Position numbers and translations under genes: made by a program
Part shown: one piece after another, positions 1-8,616 of the stretch
Layout of the letters: each line of letters begins with the position of its first letter
Position numbering within the stretch: position 1 is the first letter of the stretch
The notes under the pieces: generated by a model
Told to the model about the DNA's origin: nothing
Seen by the model: the letters and a program-made list of their open reading frames with translations, nothing else
Databases searched by the model: none
DNA from: Billgrantia pellis
GTDB taxonomy: Bacteria; Pseudomonadota; Gammaproteobacteria; Pseudomonadales; Halomonadaceae
Direction of reading: 5' to 3'
Length of the DNA: 64,000 nt
Assembly (NCBI RefSeq): GCF_008297955.1
Contig: NZ_VTPY01000005.1
Coordinates: 62,001 to 126,000 of the forward strand

Positions 1-481
1 CCGCCTCGCCGCGGTGTGCGAGCGCCCCGAGCGTGTGGTAGGCATGCACTTCTTCAACCCGGTGCCGGTACTGAAGCTCGTCGAGGTGATTCGCGCCGAG
101 CAGACCAGTGATGCCACCGTGGCGCGCGTCGAGGCGCTGGCCAAGGAACTGGGCAAGACATCGGTGGCTATTGCCGACTCGCCCGGGTTCGCCGTCAACC
201 GCCTGCTGGTGCCGATGATCAACGAGGCCGCCTTCCTGCTGCAGGAAGGGGCGGCCAGCGCCGAGGACATCGATCAGTCAATGAAACTCGGCGCCGCTCA
301 CCCCATGGGGCCGCTGGCGCTCGCCGACCTGATTGGCCTGGACGTTTGCCTGGCGATCATGGAGGTGCTGCAGGAGGGCTTCGGCGATCCCAAGTATCGC
401 CCATGCCCGTTGCTCCGGCGCATGGTGGCGGCCGGCTATCTGGGGCGCAAGACGGGGCGGGGCTTTCATGTGTATGACTGA
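1..481 (+). CDS. 3-hydroxyacyl-CoA (3-hydroxybutyryl-CoA) dehydrogenase, 3' part
   Basis: This is the C-terminal part of an NAD-dependent 3-hydroxyacyl-CoA dehydrogenase; the frame is open to the left edge, so the Rossmann domain lies outside the window. The visible part has the family block [15 protein letters not shown], then the helical C-terminal domain with [11 protein letters not shown] and [16 protein letters not shown], and ends in [12 protein letters not shown]. These are conserved in short-chain enzymes of the Hbd/PaaH type. It oxidises 3-hydroxyacyl-CoA in beta-oxidation, or in butyrate, hydroxybutyrate or aromatic degradation. An enoyl-CoA hydratase follows 95 bases downstream on the same strand, which fits a two-step beta-oxidation unit. 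The substrate range cannot be told from this fragment. Confidence 0.9.
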   Translation, partial: RLAAVCERPERVVGMHFFNPVPVLKLVEVIRAEQTSDATVARVEALAKELGKTSVAIADSPGFAVNRLLVPMINEAAFLLQEGAASAEDIDQSMKLGAAHPMGPLALADLIGLDVCLAIMEVLQEGFGDPKYRPCPLLRRMVAAGYLGRKTGRGFHVYD

Positions 482-576
482 CCGATAGAGAGGGCGACGA
501 AAAAGGGGATTGCCGACCAACCAAGCGTTCGCTAGGGTTGGTCGGTATCGTCCAGACAACAAGCAAGGAGCCCCAC

Positions 577-1350
577 ATGAGCGAGAAGCTGATCGAGGTG
601 GTCGACAACGCTGGCGTCGTGCGCCTGACCATCAATCGTCCGAAGGCGCTGAACGCCCTGAATAGCGGCGTGCTGCACGAGCTGGAAGCCATTCTGGTTG
701 AGTTGGAGGCACGCAAGGACCTGCGCGCCGTGCTGATTACCGGAGCGGGCGAGAAGTCCTTCGTCGCCGGTGCCGACATCACTGAAATGCGCGAGAAGAC
801 GCCGGAGGAGGCGCGCGTCTTCGCCAGCCAGGCGCTGCGTACCATCAAGCGTCTCGAAGCGTTGCCGGTGCCGGTGGTCGCCCTGGTGAATGGGTTTTGT
901 CTTGGCGGCGGCTGCGAACTGGCGCTGGCCTGCGACTGGGCCGTCGCCAGCGACAACGCCATTTTCGGCCAGCCCGAAGTGCTGCTGGGCGTGATTCCCG
1001 GCTTTGGCGGCACCCAGCGTCTTCCGCGCCGGGTCGGACCCGCCATGGCGCTTGACCTGGTCACCACCGGGCGCAAGATCGATGCCCAGGAAGCGCTGCG
1101 TATCGGGCTGGTCAACCAAGTGATGTCGCAGGCGGAACTCGAGACTTACGCCGATGAGCTCGCCAAGCAACTGACCGGCAATGGCCCCCAGGCGGTGCGT
1201 GCCGCCAAGCAGGCGGTGCACGACGGCATGGACCAGGATCTCGACAGTGCCCTGGCATTGGAAACCGCGCTGTTCGCGTTCTGTTTCGCTGGCGACGAGC
1301 AGAGTGAGGGCATGGGCGCCTTTGTCGAGAAGCGCAAGCCGAACTTCTGA
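577..1350 (+). CDS. Enoyl-CoA hydratase (crotonase family)
   Basis: A 257-residue crotonase-fold protein, the usual length for a monofunctional enoyl-CoA hydratase. The ATG at 577 is preceded by AAGGAG at 565-570, so it is preferred over upstream in-frame starts. Visible family features are NRPKALNALN near the N-terminus, the oxyanion-hole stretch AGADITEM, GFCLGGGCELALACD and the catalytic-loop region FGQPEVLLGVIPGFGGTQ containing the glutamate of the EVxLG motif. It hydrates trans-2-enoyl-CoA to 3-hydroxyacyl-CoA. With the dehydrogenase just upstream it would perform consecutive steps of fatty-acid or related acyl-CoA oxidation. A terminator hairpin follows the gene. Confidence 0.9.
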   Translation: MSEKLIEVVDNAGVVRLTINRPKALNALNSGVLHELEAILVELEARKDLRAVLITGAGEKSFVAGADITEMREKTPEEARVFASQALRTIKRLEALPVPVVALVNGFCLGGGCELALACDWAVASDNAIFGQPEVLLGVIPGFGGTQRLPRRVGPAMALDLVTTGRKIDAQEALRIGLVNQVMSQAELETYADELAKQLTGNGPQAVRAAKQAVHDGMDQDLDSALALETALFAFCFAGDEQSEGMGAFVEKRKPNF

Positions 1351-1366
1351 TCCGATACCGGCAGAG

Positions 1367-1399
1367 AAGGCGGCAGCGTTCTTGAGCTGCCGCCTTTCG
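1367..1399. terminator. Hairpin terminator between convergent genes
   Basis: Inverted repeat AGGCGGCAGC (1368-1377) and GCTGCCGCCT (1386-1395) with an 8-base loop and a short TTT tail. It lies between the convergent enoyl-CoA hydratase and EamA transporter genes and could serve both directions. Confidence 0.6.
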
Positions 1400-1419
1400 T
1401 ATGCCTTACCGCCGCTGAC

Positions 1420-2301
1420 TTACGCCACTTCTCTCCGCCGCCATCGAATCATCCCGGTGGCAATGGCGGTACCCGCCAGGGTGATGGCCATGCCGACCAT
1501 GACCTGCAGGCTGAGCCGTTCACCGAGCAGTAGGTAGCCCCATAGCAGGGCACTGACCGGCACCAGGAAAGTGACCGTCGAGGTGGCGGTGGCGCCGGCG
1601 CTCGAGATCAGCCCGAAGTAGAGCAGAAAGGCGAGGGCCGTGCTGAAAACCGCCAGCCCCATGGCATTACCCCAGGCCAGGCCGCTGATCGGCTCGCTGG
1701 GCCACAGCCACAGGCCCGGGATCAGCAGGATCAATGCCGACATGGCGGTGCTGCCGGCGGCCAGCACGCGCACGGGCAGGTGCGACAGATAGGTCTTGGA
1801 GTAGTTGGTGGCCACACCGTAGCAGAAGGTGGCACCGACGGCGGCGAGGATGAACCAGCCATCACCGCCCAGGGCGAAATCCAGCCGGTTGGCCGAAAGC
1901 ACGTACACGCCGAAGAAGGCCAGCGCCAGGCCAAGGTATTGCCGGCGCTGCACCGGTGTGGTGAAGAACAGCGCGCCGAGCAGGGCGGTGAAGATCGGGG
2001 TGGTGGCGTTGATCAGCGAGGTGAACCCCGCCTCGAGGCGTACGGTGGCCAATGCCAGCAGACAGAAGGGCAATACATGATTGGCCAGCCCCAGCAACAG
2101 CAGCCCGCCCTTGTTCTCCCACACCAGCGTGAGATAGCGCAGGCTGAGGAGCAGGGGCAACAATAGCAGCGCGCCTACTCCCATGCGCACCAGGATCAAG
2201 GGAACCGGGCCGAACTCCGACACCGCCACACGCATGAAGATGAAGGACATTCCCCAGAGCGAAGAGAGCAGAATCAGACGCAGGCTGTCGGCCGGAGACA
2301 T
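1420..2301 (-). CDS. EamA/DMT-family transporter (RhaT-like)
   Basis: A 293-residue integral membrane protein with about ten hydrophobic segments spread over its whole length in two homologous halves, as is typical of the drug/metabolite transporter superfamily. The N-terminal stretch LLSSLWGMSFIFMRVAV and the repeated EamA pattern (LLWGYLLLGERLS near residue 250) are characteristic. The ATG at 2301 has an AAGGAAG ribosome site. These proteins export amino acids, nucleobase derivatives or related metabolites, but the substrate cannot be predicted from the sequence. The gene stands alone, transcribed towards the crotonase terminator. Confidence 0.85.
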   Translation of the reverse strand: MSPADSLRLILLSSLWGMSFIFMRVAVSEFGPVPLILVRMGVGALLLLPLLLSLRYLTLVWENKGGLLLLGLANHVLPFCLLALATVRLEAGFTSLINATTPIFTALLGALFFTTPVQRRQYLGLALAFFGVYVLSANRLDFALGGDGWFILAAVGATFCYGVATNYSKTYLSHLPVRVLAAGSTAMSALILLIPGLWLWPSEPISGLAWGNAMGLAVFSTALAFLLYFGLISSAGATATSTVTFLVPVSALLWGYLLLGERLSLQVMVGMAITLAGTAIATGMIRWRRREVA

Positions 2302-2420
2302 GCGGCTTCCTTGTCGGGCAGGAAAGCGAAAAGGTTACGATTGAAATTGACTGATGAGAACCCGCTTACTTCATAAAAGTTACTGATGAGAGGGATCAAG
2401 CGGGCTGAAGTCGCTACGGC

Positions 2421-2807
2421 TCACTCCTCTTCGGCAATGATCAGCCAATACTCGTCATCGACGCTGATCGGTACCGGGTCGAGGGCACAACCGCGGCCCA
2501 GGCCACCGATGCCTTCCCCGGTGCGGGCCGAGAAGGTGGCATCGTGGTTGGTGCAGCGCAGCTGCTCGCCATCCTGACTGAGCAGGCGGGTGCCGCGCTG
2601 ATCGAGCGGCAGGTACTGATGGGGGCAGGCGTTGACGTAGGCGAGTACGCTATCACCCAGGCGCACCAGCAGCAGCGGAAAGCTGCCGTTTTCGCTCTGC
2701 AGGGTCAGGGTGCGAGTCTCGCCGGACGCCAGTTCAGTGAATCGGATCAGGCGCGTTCCGCGCGCGGGTGCGCTACGATATTGCTGCCATGCCTCGGACA
2801 TATCCAT
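2421..2807 (-). CDS. Rieske [2Fe-2S] domain protein
   Basis: A 128-residue stand-alone Rieske ferredoxin-like protein. The cluster ligands are visible as CPH (C-x-H) in NACPHQYLPLD and CTNH (C-x2-H) in RCTNHDATFS, separated by about 35 residues, and the fold ends in the usual beta-strand block. No oxygenase or reductase subunit lies beside it, so its electron partner is unknown. The short N-terminal extension (MDMSEAWQQYRSAPARG) makes the exact start uncertain; two ATGs lie close together. It is divergent from the racemase gene. Confidence 0.85.
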   Translation of the reverse strand: MDMSEAWQQYRSAPARGTRLIRFTELASGETRTLTLQSENGSFPLLLVRLGDSVLAYVNACPHQYLPLDQRGTRLLSQDGEQLRCTNHDATFSARTGEGIGGLGRGCALDPVPISVDDEYWLIIAEEE

Positions 2808-2913
2808 GCCACTTCTTGCCTTGTCGGGAACGCTACATTGTCTCGGAAGACGGCGCGTTTGTCAGCGGCAGTTCATGGTCGGTCTGGCCGACTCCACCCA
2901 CCAAGGAGAGAAA

Positions 2914-3606
2914 ATGAAAACCATTGGCCTGCTCGGCGGCATGAGCTGGGAATCGACCGTGAGCTATTACCGAGCCCTCAATGAGGGAATGAAGCAGCGA
3001 TTGGGTGGGCTGCACTCGGCCAGGGTGGCCATGGTCAGCGTCGACTTCGCCGATATCGAGGCCCTGCAGCATCGGGGCGAATGGGAGGCCTGCGGTGAAG
3101 CCCTCGCCGCGGCGGCGCGGCAAGTGGAGCGAGCCGGCGCCGACTTCCTGCTGATGGGAACCAACACCATGCACAAGGTGGCACCGCAGGTGGAAGCCGC
3201 CATTGGCATTCCGCTGGTTCACATCGCCGATGCCACCGCCGGGCGCTTGCGCGAGGATGGCGTCGAACGGGTGGGGCTCCTGGGCACGCGCTTCACTATG
3301 GAACAGGCATTCTACCGCGAGCGTCTCGAGGCGCGTTACGGCATCGAGGTGCTGACTCCCGACGAGGCCCAGCGTGACACGATACACCGCGTCATCTACC
3401 AGGAGCTGTGTCTCGGTAGGGTCGAACCGGCCTCGCGCAGGGCCTATCTGCAAGTGATCGACACGCTGGCGGAAAGGGGCGCCCAGGCGGTGATTCTCGG
3501 CTGCACCGAGATTGCCTTGCTGGTTACCCAGGACGATACCGCCGTGCCGCTCTACGACACCACGGCGATCCATGCCGCGCAGGCCGTCGAACTGGCGTTG
3601 GCGTGA
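2914..3606 (+). CDS. Aspartate/glutamate racemase family, YgeA-like
   Basis: A 230-residue Asp/Glu racemase-family protein. It starts with KTIGLLGGMSWEST, and ATG 2914 follows the ribosome site AAGGAG. The second catalytic cysteine is present in LGCTEIALL (Cys197), while the first catalytic position is threonine (Thr83 in GTNTMH). The same Thr/Cys pair, at the same numbering, is known for E. coli YgeA, a broad amino-acid racemase, so this is the closest functional model. It would interconvert L- and D-amino acids in the cytoplasm. Its stop overlaps a possible GTG of the following MOSC gene, so the two may be cotranscribed. Confidence 0.85.
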   Translation: MKTIGLLGGMSWESTVSYYRALNEGMKQRLGGLHSARVAMVSVDFADIEALQHRGEWEACGEALAAAARQVERAGADFLLMGTNTMHKVAPQVEAAIGIPLVHIADATAGRLREDGVERVGLLGTRFTMEQAFYRERLEARYGIEVLTPDEAQRDTIHRVIYQELCLGRVEPASRRAYLQVIDTLAERGAQAVILGCTEIALLVTQDDTAVPLYDTTAIHAAQAVELALA

Positions 3607-3620
3607 CGAGGAGAATCGAG

Positions 3621-4457
3621 ATGCACATCACTCAGCTCAACGTCTATCCGGTCAAGTCGCTGCGCGGCATTTCACTCCAGCAGGCGGCGCTCGGCGTGCG
3701 GGGGCTTGCCTTCGATCGTCATTGGATGATTGTCGATGACGTGGGGCGTTTCGTCACCCAGCGCCAAATGCCGGCCATGGCTCGGATCACCGTCACGCTC
3801 GGAGCCGATAGGCTGATTCTCGAGCACCCCGATGCCGAGCCGCTGCGCATCGAACTGTCGCGCGACGACCAGCCGCGGCTGACCGCCTATGTCTGGGAGT
3901 CCGCCTGCCAGGCGTTGGACGAAGGCATCGAGGCGAAGACCTGGTTGGCCGGTGTGCTGGGCGACTGGCGCGGCAGTGGGTTGCGCCTGGTGCGTTTCGC
4001 CACCGAGGAGCGGCGTGCCGTGGAGCCCTATTATCTGCAGGGAGAGGAGGCCCATATCGCCTTTGCCGACGGCTACCCTTTCCTGATCGCAACGGAAGCC
4101 TCGCTCGCGGCGCTCAACAGGACGCTTCAGGCCAAGGGGCTCGAGGCACTGCCGATGAATCGCTTCCGACCCAACATCGTCGTCGCCGGGACCGATGCGT
4201 TCGCGGAGGATGGCTGGGACTCGCTCGGCACGGCGGACGGACGCTATCGAATGGGACTGCGCAAGCCCTGCCAGCGCTGCAAGATCACCACGGTCGACCA
4301 GGCCAGAGGCACCATCGCCGTGCCCGGTGAACCGTTGCAGACGCTAATCGAGATGAAAACCCAGCCGCGGCGCCCCGGAGCGTATTTCGGCCAGAATGCC
4401 ACGCTGCTGGAGGGGGCGGGACAGACCATCGCGGTGGGGGATGCGCTCGGCGCATGA
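3621..4457 (+). CDS. MOSC domain protein, YcbX/mARC-like
   Basis: A 278-residue protein with an N-terminal MOSC_N beta-barrel (ITQLNVYPVKSLRGI) and a C-terminal MOSC domain carrying the conserved molybdenum-ligand cysteine in KPCQRCKITTVDQ. The domain order matches YcbX/YiiM-type and mARC-type N-hydroxylated-compound reductases. Unlike E. coli YcbX there is no C-terminal 2Fe-2S ferredoxin domain, since the protein stops after the MOSC barrel. The ATG at 3621 follows GAGGAGAA; a GTG at 3603 overlapping the previous stop is less likely. It probably reduces N-hydroxylated base analogues using the molybdenum cofactor. Confidence 0.85.
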   Translation: MHITQLNVYPVKSLRGISLQQAALGVRGLAFDRHWMIVDDVGRFVTQRQMPAMARITVTLGADRLILEHPDAEPLRIELSRDDQPRLTAYVWESACQALDEGIEAKTWLAGVLGDWRGSGLRLVRFATEERRAVEPYYLQGEEAHIAFADGYPFLIATEASLAALNRTLQAKGLEALPMNRFRPNIVVAGTDAFAEDGWDSLGTADGRYRMGLRKPCQRCKITTVDQARGTIAVPGEPLQTLIEMKTQPRRPGAYFGQNATLLEGAGQTIAVGDALGA

Positions 4458-4651
4458 GCGGTATCAGGCTCTCGCCAGGGCGCCCGCATGAAGCCACCCC
4501 GGCCAACGAGCGGGCCAACATCGCCGATCCCCGGGACAGGGAGCTGGCCGACCCGATCATCGAGTCGCAGCGCGAGGAGATCGCCGGAAGGACAATGCTG
4601 GTCGAGGATCTCGACGATGAGCGATGCCATCCACTGTGGCGAGAGCGGTAA
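4454..4651 (+). CDS. Small ORF with DUF305-like tail, possibly a remnant
   Basis: A 65-codon reading frame that starts in an ATGA overlap with the MOSC gene. Its second half, ADPRDRELADPIIESQREE, resembles the last helix of DUF305 proteins (RELA-x-x-II-x-AQ-x-EI), but the histidine-rich body of that family is missing. It may be a decayed fragment fused to the end of the MOSC operon, or a small gene of unknown function. No further function can be assigned. Confidence 0.3.
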   Translation: MSGIRLSPGRPHEATPANERANIADPRDRELADPIIESQREEIAGRTMLVEDLDDERCHPLWRER

Positions 4652-4668
4652 TGCCCGCGTCGGAGCAT

Positions 4669-4692
4669 AAAAAAGCCCGCTGGAGCGCGGGC
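4669..4692 (-). terminator. Rho-independent-type hairpin with A/T tract
   Basis: Stem GCCCGC (4675-4680) and GCGGGC (4687-4692) next to six A residues (4669-4674). The tract reads as T on the minus strand, so the hairpin would act best on leftward transcripts, although no clear leftward gene precedes it. It may also insulate the MOSC unit. Confidence 0.45.
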
Positions 4693-4870
4693 GTAAGCAA
4701 GGGACTCACGACTGCTGTGCAGGAACTGGCGTGAGTGATTCTCAATCTAGCGCTCTTTAGGTATGAGTGATGTCAGTATTTCGCGTGCCGTGATGTAAGC
4801 GATTGCCTACACGGGGCATGAGGTCCTTGCTGCGCTACCTGATGACACCAAACCATGGAGGCGCGTCATC

Positions 4871-5224
4871 GTGAACATTACCTTGAAGCGTGCGTACGAT
4901 TCGCCGGATTCCCAAGACGGTCACCGCGTGCTGGTCGACCGTCTCTGGCCACGCGGCCTTTCCAAGGAACAGGCGCGCATCGATGCCTGGCCGAAGGAAG
5001 TCGCGCCGAGCGATGAACTGCGCAAGGCTTTTCATGACGGACGGCTCACCTGGGGCGAGTTTCGTCGTCGCTATCTCGGTGAACTCAAGGCCCATCGCGA
5101 CGTCGTGCGCGACCTGGCGGCCCGCGCAGGACGCGAGCGTGTCACGCTCGTATTCAGCGCCAAGGACGAACGACGCAATAACGCCGTGGTGCTGAAGCAG
5201 TACCTGGAGATGCTACGGCGCTGA
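4871..5224 (+). CDS. DUF488 family protein
   Basis: A 117-residue DUF488 protein. The family core is clear: LKRAYDSPDSQDGHRVLVDRL split over the first 25 residues, then LWPRGLSKEQARIDAW and KAFHDGRLTWGEFRRRY. The start is GTG 4871 with GGAGG about ten bases upstream. DUF488 proteins are small cytoplasmic proteins of unsettled function, sometimes linked to stress or nucleic-acid processing. The gene stands alone between the MOSC unit and the potassium transporter. Confidence 0.85.
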   Translation: MNITLKRAYDSPDSQDGHRVLVDRLWPRGLSKEQARIDAWPKEVAPSDELRKAFHDGRLTWGEFRRRYLGELKAHRDVVRDLAARAGRERVTLVFSAKDERRNNAVVLKQYLEMLRR

Positions 5225-5315
5225 ATCACATATTCGCATCGCGGAAATTAGGTTTTTTCCGGGCGGCTATGTTTTCATACCTTTCGCCATATTGGCTGAA
5301 GGGTGACGGCGCTCA

Positions 5316-6818
5316 ATGGGGGCGATCAACGGGAATCAGTGGGACCTTGCCCACCGCCTGAGATATCAGTGGGACAACTGGGCGCCGGTCTTGAAGGTGA
5401 TGGCGGTATTGTGGCTGGTATTGGCCCTGTTCATGGCCCTGCCATGGGGCGTGCTGGTCATCGAGCGCGACCCCGATGCCCGAGCCTTCGGTCTGTCGAT
5501 GCTCCTGGTGCTGGCGGCGGTCGGTACGGTATGGCTATCGACTCACAAGACGGTCATCGAACTCAAATCCTGGCAGATGTTCGTGCTCACCACGCTCAGT
5601 TGGGTGACGATCAGCGGCTTCGCCAGTCTGCCCCTGATACTGGGAGCGCCTCAGCTCACTCTCACCAATGCCGTTTTCGAGTCGGTCTCGGCCATTACCA
5701 CGACAGGCTCGACCATCCTGGTCGAGATCGAGTCGCTGTCCGACGGTCTCAAGTTGTGGCGCGGCATCATGCAGTGGCTGGGCGGGATCGGCATTATCGT
5801 CATGGGCATCGCCATCCTGCCTTTCCTCAAGGTCGGCGGCATGCGCCTGTTCCATACCGAATCCTCCGACTGGTCGGACAAGGTCATGCCGCGCACGGGG
5901 GGAATCGCCAAGGCCACGTTGAGTATCTATTGCGGGTTCACCCTGCTGGCGGTACTGATCTACTGGCTTGGCGGTATGACGCCGCTGGATGCGGTGGTGC
6001 ACGGCATGACCTCGCTGGCGACCGGGGGATTTGCCAATTCGGACGCCTCTTTCGGTGCCTACGCCGATAATCCGTTCCTGCTGTGGATGGCCAGTCTGTT
6101 CATGCTGACCGGTGCGCTACCCTTCGTGCTGTATATCCGCACGCTGCGTGGCGCCCGTTCCGCGCTATGGCGCGACCAGCAGGTGCAGGGCCTTTTGTTC
6201 CTTCTGGCAGTGGTCATACTGGGATTGACGCTCTGGCGGGTCTGGCTCGGCACGCCGCTCTTCGAGGCGCTGACACAGGTCAGCTTCAACGTGATTTCGG
6301 TAGTGACGACCACGGGCTATGCGTCGGACGATTACAGCCTCTGGGGGCCGCTGGCCTACGTGGCTTTCTTCTATTTGACCTTCGTGGGGGGATGCAGCGG
6401 TTCCACCAGTGGGGGCATGAAGATATTCCGCTTCCAGGTGGCGGCCATGCTGCTGCGCAACCAATTGCGCTTTCTGACCCACCCCAGCGGAGTCTTCGCT
6501 TCCCGCTACAACGACCAGCCTCTCACCGACGACGTCACCCGTGGCGTCGTGGCGTTTTCGTTCTTCTTTTTCCTGACCATAGCGGGGCTGGCGCTGGGGC
6601 TGTCGCTGATGGGGCTGGATCTGACGACGGCCCTCTCGGGCGCCGCCACGGCGGTGGCCAACGTTGGCCCGGGACTCGGGGAGATCATCGGACCGGCCGG
6701 CAACTTCGCGCCGCTGCCCGATGCGGCAAAATGGTTGCTCTGCCTGGGGATGCTGCTGGGGCGGCTCGAGATTCTCACGGTATTGGTGCTGCTGACGCCG
6801 ATGTTCTGGCGCAAATGA
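5316..6818 (+). CDS. trkH: Trk-type potassium uptake protein, TrkH/TrkI
   Basis: A 500-residue membrane subunit of a Trk potassium uptake system. The four pore-loop signatures with selectivity-filter glycines are visible: ITTTGSTI, LATGGFAN, VVTTTGYA and ANVGPGLG, spaced through the protein as in TrkH/KtrB. The GGCSGSTSGGMKIFR block before the last segments is also conserved. It works with the cytoplasmic NAD-binding TrkA, which is not in this window, to import K+ driven by the proton or sodium gradient. Halophiles such as Halomonas use TrkH and TrkI for osmoadaptation. TrkH and TrkI cannot be told apart here. Confidence 0.92.
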   Translation: MGAINGNQWDLAHRLRYQWDNWAPVLKVMAVLWLVLALFMALPWGVLVIERDPDARAFGLSMLLVLAAVGTVWLSTHKTVIELKSWQMFVLTTLSWVTISGFASLPLILGAPQLTLTNAVFESVSAITTTGSTILVEIESLSDGLKLWRGIMQWLGGIGIIVMGIAILPFLKVGGMRLFHTESSDWSDKVMPRTGGIAKATLSIYCGFTLLAVLIYWLGGMTPLDAVVHGMTSLATGGFANSDASFGAYADNPFLLWMASLFMLTGALPFVLYIRTLRGARSALWRDQQVQGLLFLLAVVILGLTLWRVWLGTPLFEALTQVSFNVISVVTTTGYASDDYSLWGPLAYVAFFYLTFVGGCSGSTSGGMKIFRFQVAAMLLRNQLRFLTHPSGVFASRYNDQPLTDDVTRGVVAFSFFFFLTIAGLALGLSLMGLDLTTALSGAATAVANVGPGLGEIIGPAGNFAPLPDAAKWLLCLGMLLGRLEILTVLVLLTPMFWRK

Positions 6819-7040
6819 GCGGCCGGGTGGCTAGCCACCCATCTGTACGGTGTGGCAAGGACCCCAACCCGCAGGGCAGACCGGTCGCTTGATTGATCTT
6901 GCCATGTCCTGATCGACGACAATGGTGACCGAGCCCCACGCTCCGGCACTGACCGAGTGGGCCGCTCGTGAGGGTGCGACTTGAGTGCCTTGAAACGCCA
7001 TGGAACACTGTTCGTTTGAGGCGGGTCGGAGAGTCACAAC
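6819..7040. other. Intergenic region with a perfect palindrome
   Basis: This 222-base gap between trkH and the cardiolipin synthase gene contains no convincing gene. Just after the trkH stop there is a perfect 16-base palindrome, GGGTGGCT followed by AGCCACCC (6825-6840), without a T tract. It could be a processing hairpin or an operator. The rest should hold the cls promoter, but I could not pick clear boxes. Confidence 0.4.
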
Positions 7041-8510
7041 ATGACGCACGAACGGTGCGAGGTGCATGGGAACGGAAAGGTCAGGCGTCGCAGGTGGGGC
7101 GCTTTCGCCATTCTCGTGACCGTATCCCATCTGCTCGGGGCCGTGTCGTCGTTGGAGGCGCTGATGACCAGCCGCACCTCGGCGGGTGCCATTGCCTGGA
7201 TCGTGTCCCTCAACACCATGCCACTGGTAGCCGTGCCCACTTACTGGATCTTCGGACGCAACAAGTTCGAGGGCTACATCACGTCGCGGCGGGATGACGA
7301 CCTGCGCCTGAGCGAGACCCTTGAGGAGGAACTCGAGGCGCTGCGTACGGGCCACGCCGCTGCCATTCCTGACGGCAGCTATCTGGCCGGTATCGAGGAC
7401 CTCGCCCGGCTGCCGCTGCTGGAAGGCAACGACCTGACGCTGCTGATCGATGGCGAGCAGACCTATCGCAGTCTTCTTGAAGGCATTGATGCGGCGGAAG
7501 ATTACTTGCTGGTGCAATTCTACATCGTGCGGGATGACGATATCGGCACGGCGTTCCAGCAGCGCTTGATCGAAAAGGCGCAGGAAGGCGTCGACGTTTA
7601 TTTCCTCTACGATGAGATCGGCAGCTACGCCCTGCCGAGCGATTATCTGCGCGCATTGCGTGAGGGAGGCGTCAAGGTGCAGCGTTTTCCCTCCACCCGC
7701 GGCCCCGGCAAGCGCTTTCAGCTCAACTTTCGCAATCACCGCAAGGTAATGGTGGCCGACGGCGAGCGGGCCTGGATCGGCGGTTTCAATCTGGGCGACG
7801 AGTACTGGCAAGGGCATGAGGAGCTGGGTCCCTGGCGGGATACGCATCTCGCAGTGGCAGGGCCGGCCGCGCTGGCGCTGCAACTGGTCTTTCTCGAGGA
7901 CTGGCTCTGGGCCAGCGACGATATTCTCGAACTTGCCTGGGAGCCCGTCACGACCGAGCGTCAGGCGCCCGTGATGATTCTGCCATCGGGGCCAGCGGAC
8001 CGGTTCGAGACCGCAAGCCTGATGGTTCAGCAGGCGATCCATGCCGCCAAGGAGCGGATCTGGATTTCCAGTCCTTATTTCGTGCCCGATGATGGGGTCC
8101 AGACGATGCTCAAGCTGGCCGCACTCAACGGCATCGACGTGAGAATCCTGATCCCGGAGCGGCAGGATAACCTGCTGCCGCGTTATGCCACCTACGCCTT
8201 TCTGGGTCCCATGCTGGATGCCGGCGTGAAGATATATCGCTATCGAGGCGGGTTCCTGCACGGGAAGTCCTTCGTCATCGACGACGCCGGGGCCGCCGTC
8301 GGGACCGTCAACCTTGACAACCGTTCCTTCCGCCTCAATTTCGAGGTGACCGCACTGGTGATGGAGCCCGACTTTGCCCGAGAAGTGGCGGCCATGTTCG
8401 AAGAGGATTTCTCTCGCTCGACCCGTATCGAGCAGGAAGCGATCGCGGAGCGCCCACTCTGGCATCGTATCGCCGCACGCGGCGCCTATCTGTTCGCGCC
8501 GGTACTGTGA
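7041..8510 (+). CDS. cls: Cardiolipin synthase (phospholipase D family)
   Basis: A 489-residue cardiolipin synthase. Two N-terminal hydrophobic segments (about residues 17-40 and 49-70) anchor it in the inner membrane. Two phospholipase D HKD motifs follow: NHRKVMVADGERAWIGG and LHGKSFVIDDAGAAVGT, each with the His, Lys and Asp in the correct spacing and the trailing G-x-x-N residues. It condenses two phosphatidylglycerol molecules, or PG with PE, to cardiolipin. The length and domain order match bacterial ClsA. The start at 7041 is the first ATG; a slightly later start cannot be excluded. Confidence 0.92.
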   Translation: MTHERCEVHGNGKVRRRRWGAFAILVTVSHLLGAVSSLEALMTSRTSAGAIAWIVSLNTMPLVAVPTYWIFGRNKFEGYITSRRDDDLRLSETLEEELEALRTGHAAAIPDGSYLAGIEDLARLPLLEGNDLTLLIDGEQTYRSLLEGIDAAEDYLLVQFYIVRDDDIGTAFQQRLIEKAQEGVDVYFLYDEIGSYALPSDYLRALREGGVKVQRFPSTRGPGKRFQLNFRNHRKVMVADGERAWIGGFNLGDEYWQGHEELGPWRDTHLAVAGPAALALQLVFLEDWLWASDDILELAWEPVTTERQAPVMILPSGPADRFETASLMVQQAIHAAKERIWISSPYFVPDDGVQTMLKLAALNGIDVRILIPERQDNLLPRYATYAFLGPMLDAGVKIYRYRGGFLHGKSFVIDDAGAAVGTVNLDNRSFRLNFEVTALVMEPDFAREVAAMFEEDFSRSTRIEQEAIAERPLWHRIAARGAYLFAPVL

Positions 8511-8616
8511 CGTTGGACGCGAGGCAGGCGGTGACTGTCGAAATGCATGCGGGCCGAATAGACTAGGCCCTCGCTCAAGGATCCCCCTGAAGGTGAAAAG
8601 GCAAGAGGCAATCGTT

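Noticed and set aside
4835..5095. An 86-codon frame on the minus strand
   Set aside because: Antisense to the DUF488 gene, which has clear family motifs and a ribosome site.
6831..8465. A 544-codon open frame on the minus strand
   Set aside because: Antisense to the cardiolipin synthase gene, whose catalytic motifs are complete; the minus frame shows no domain.
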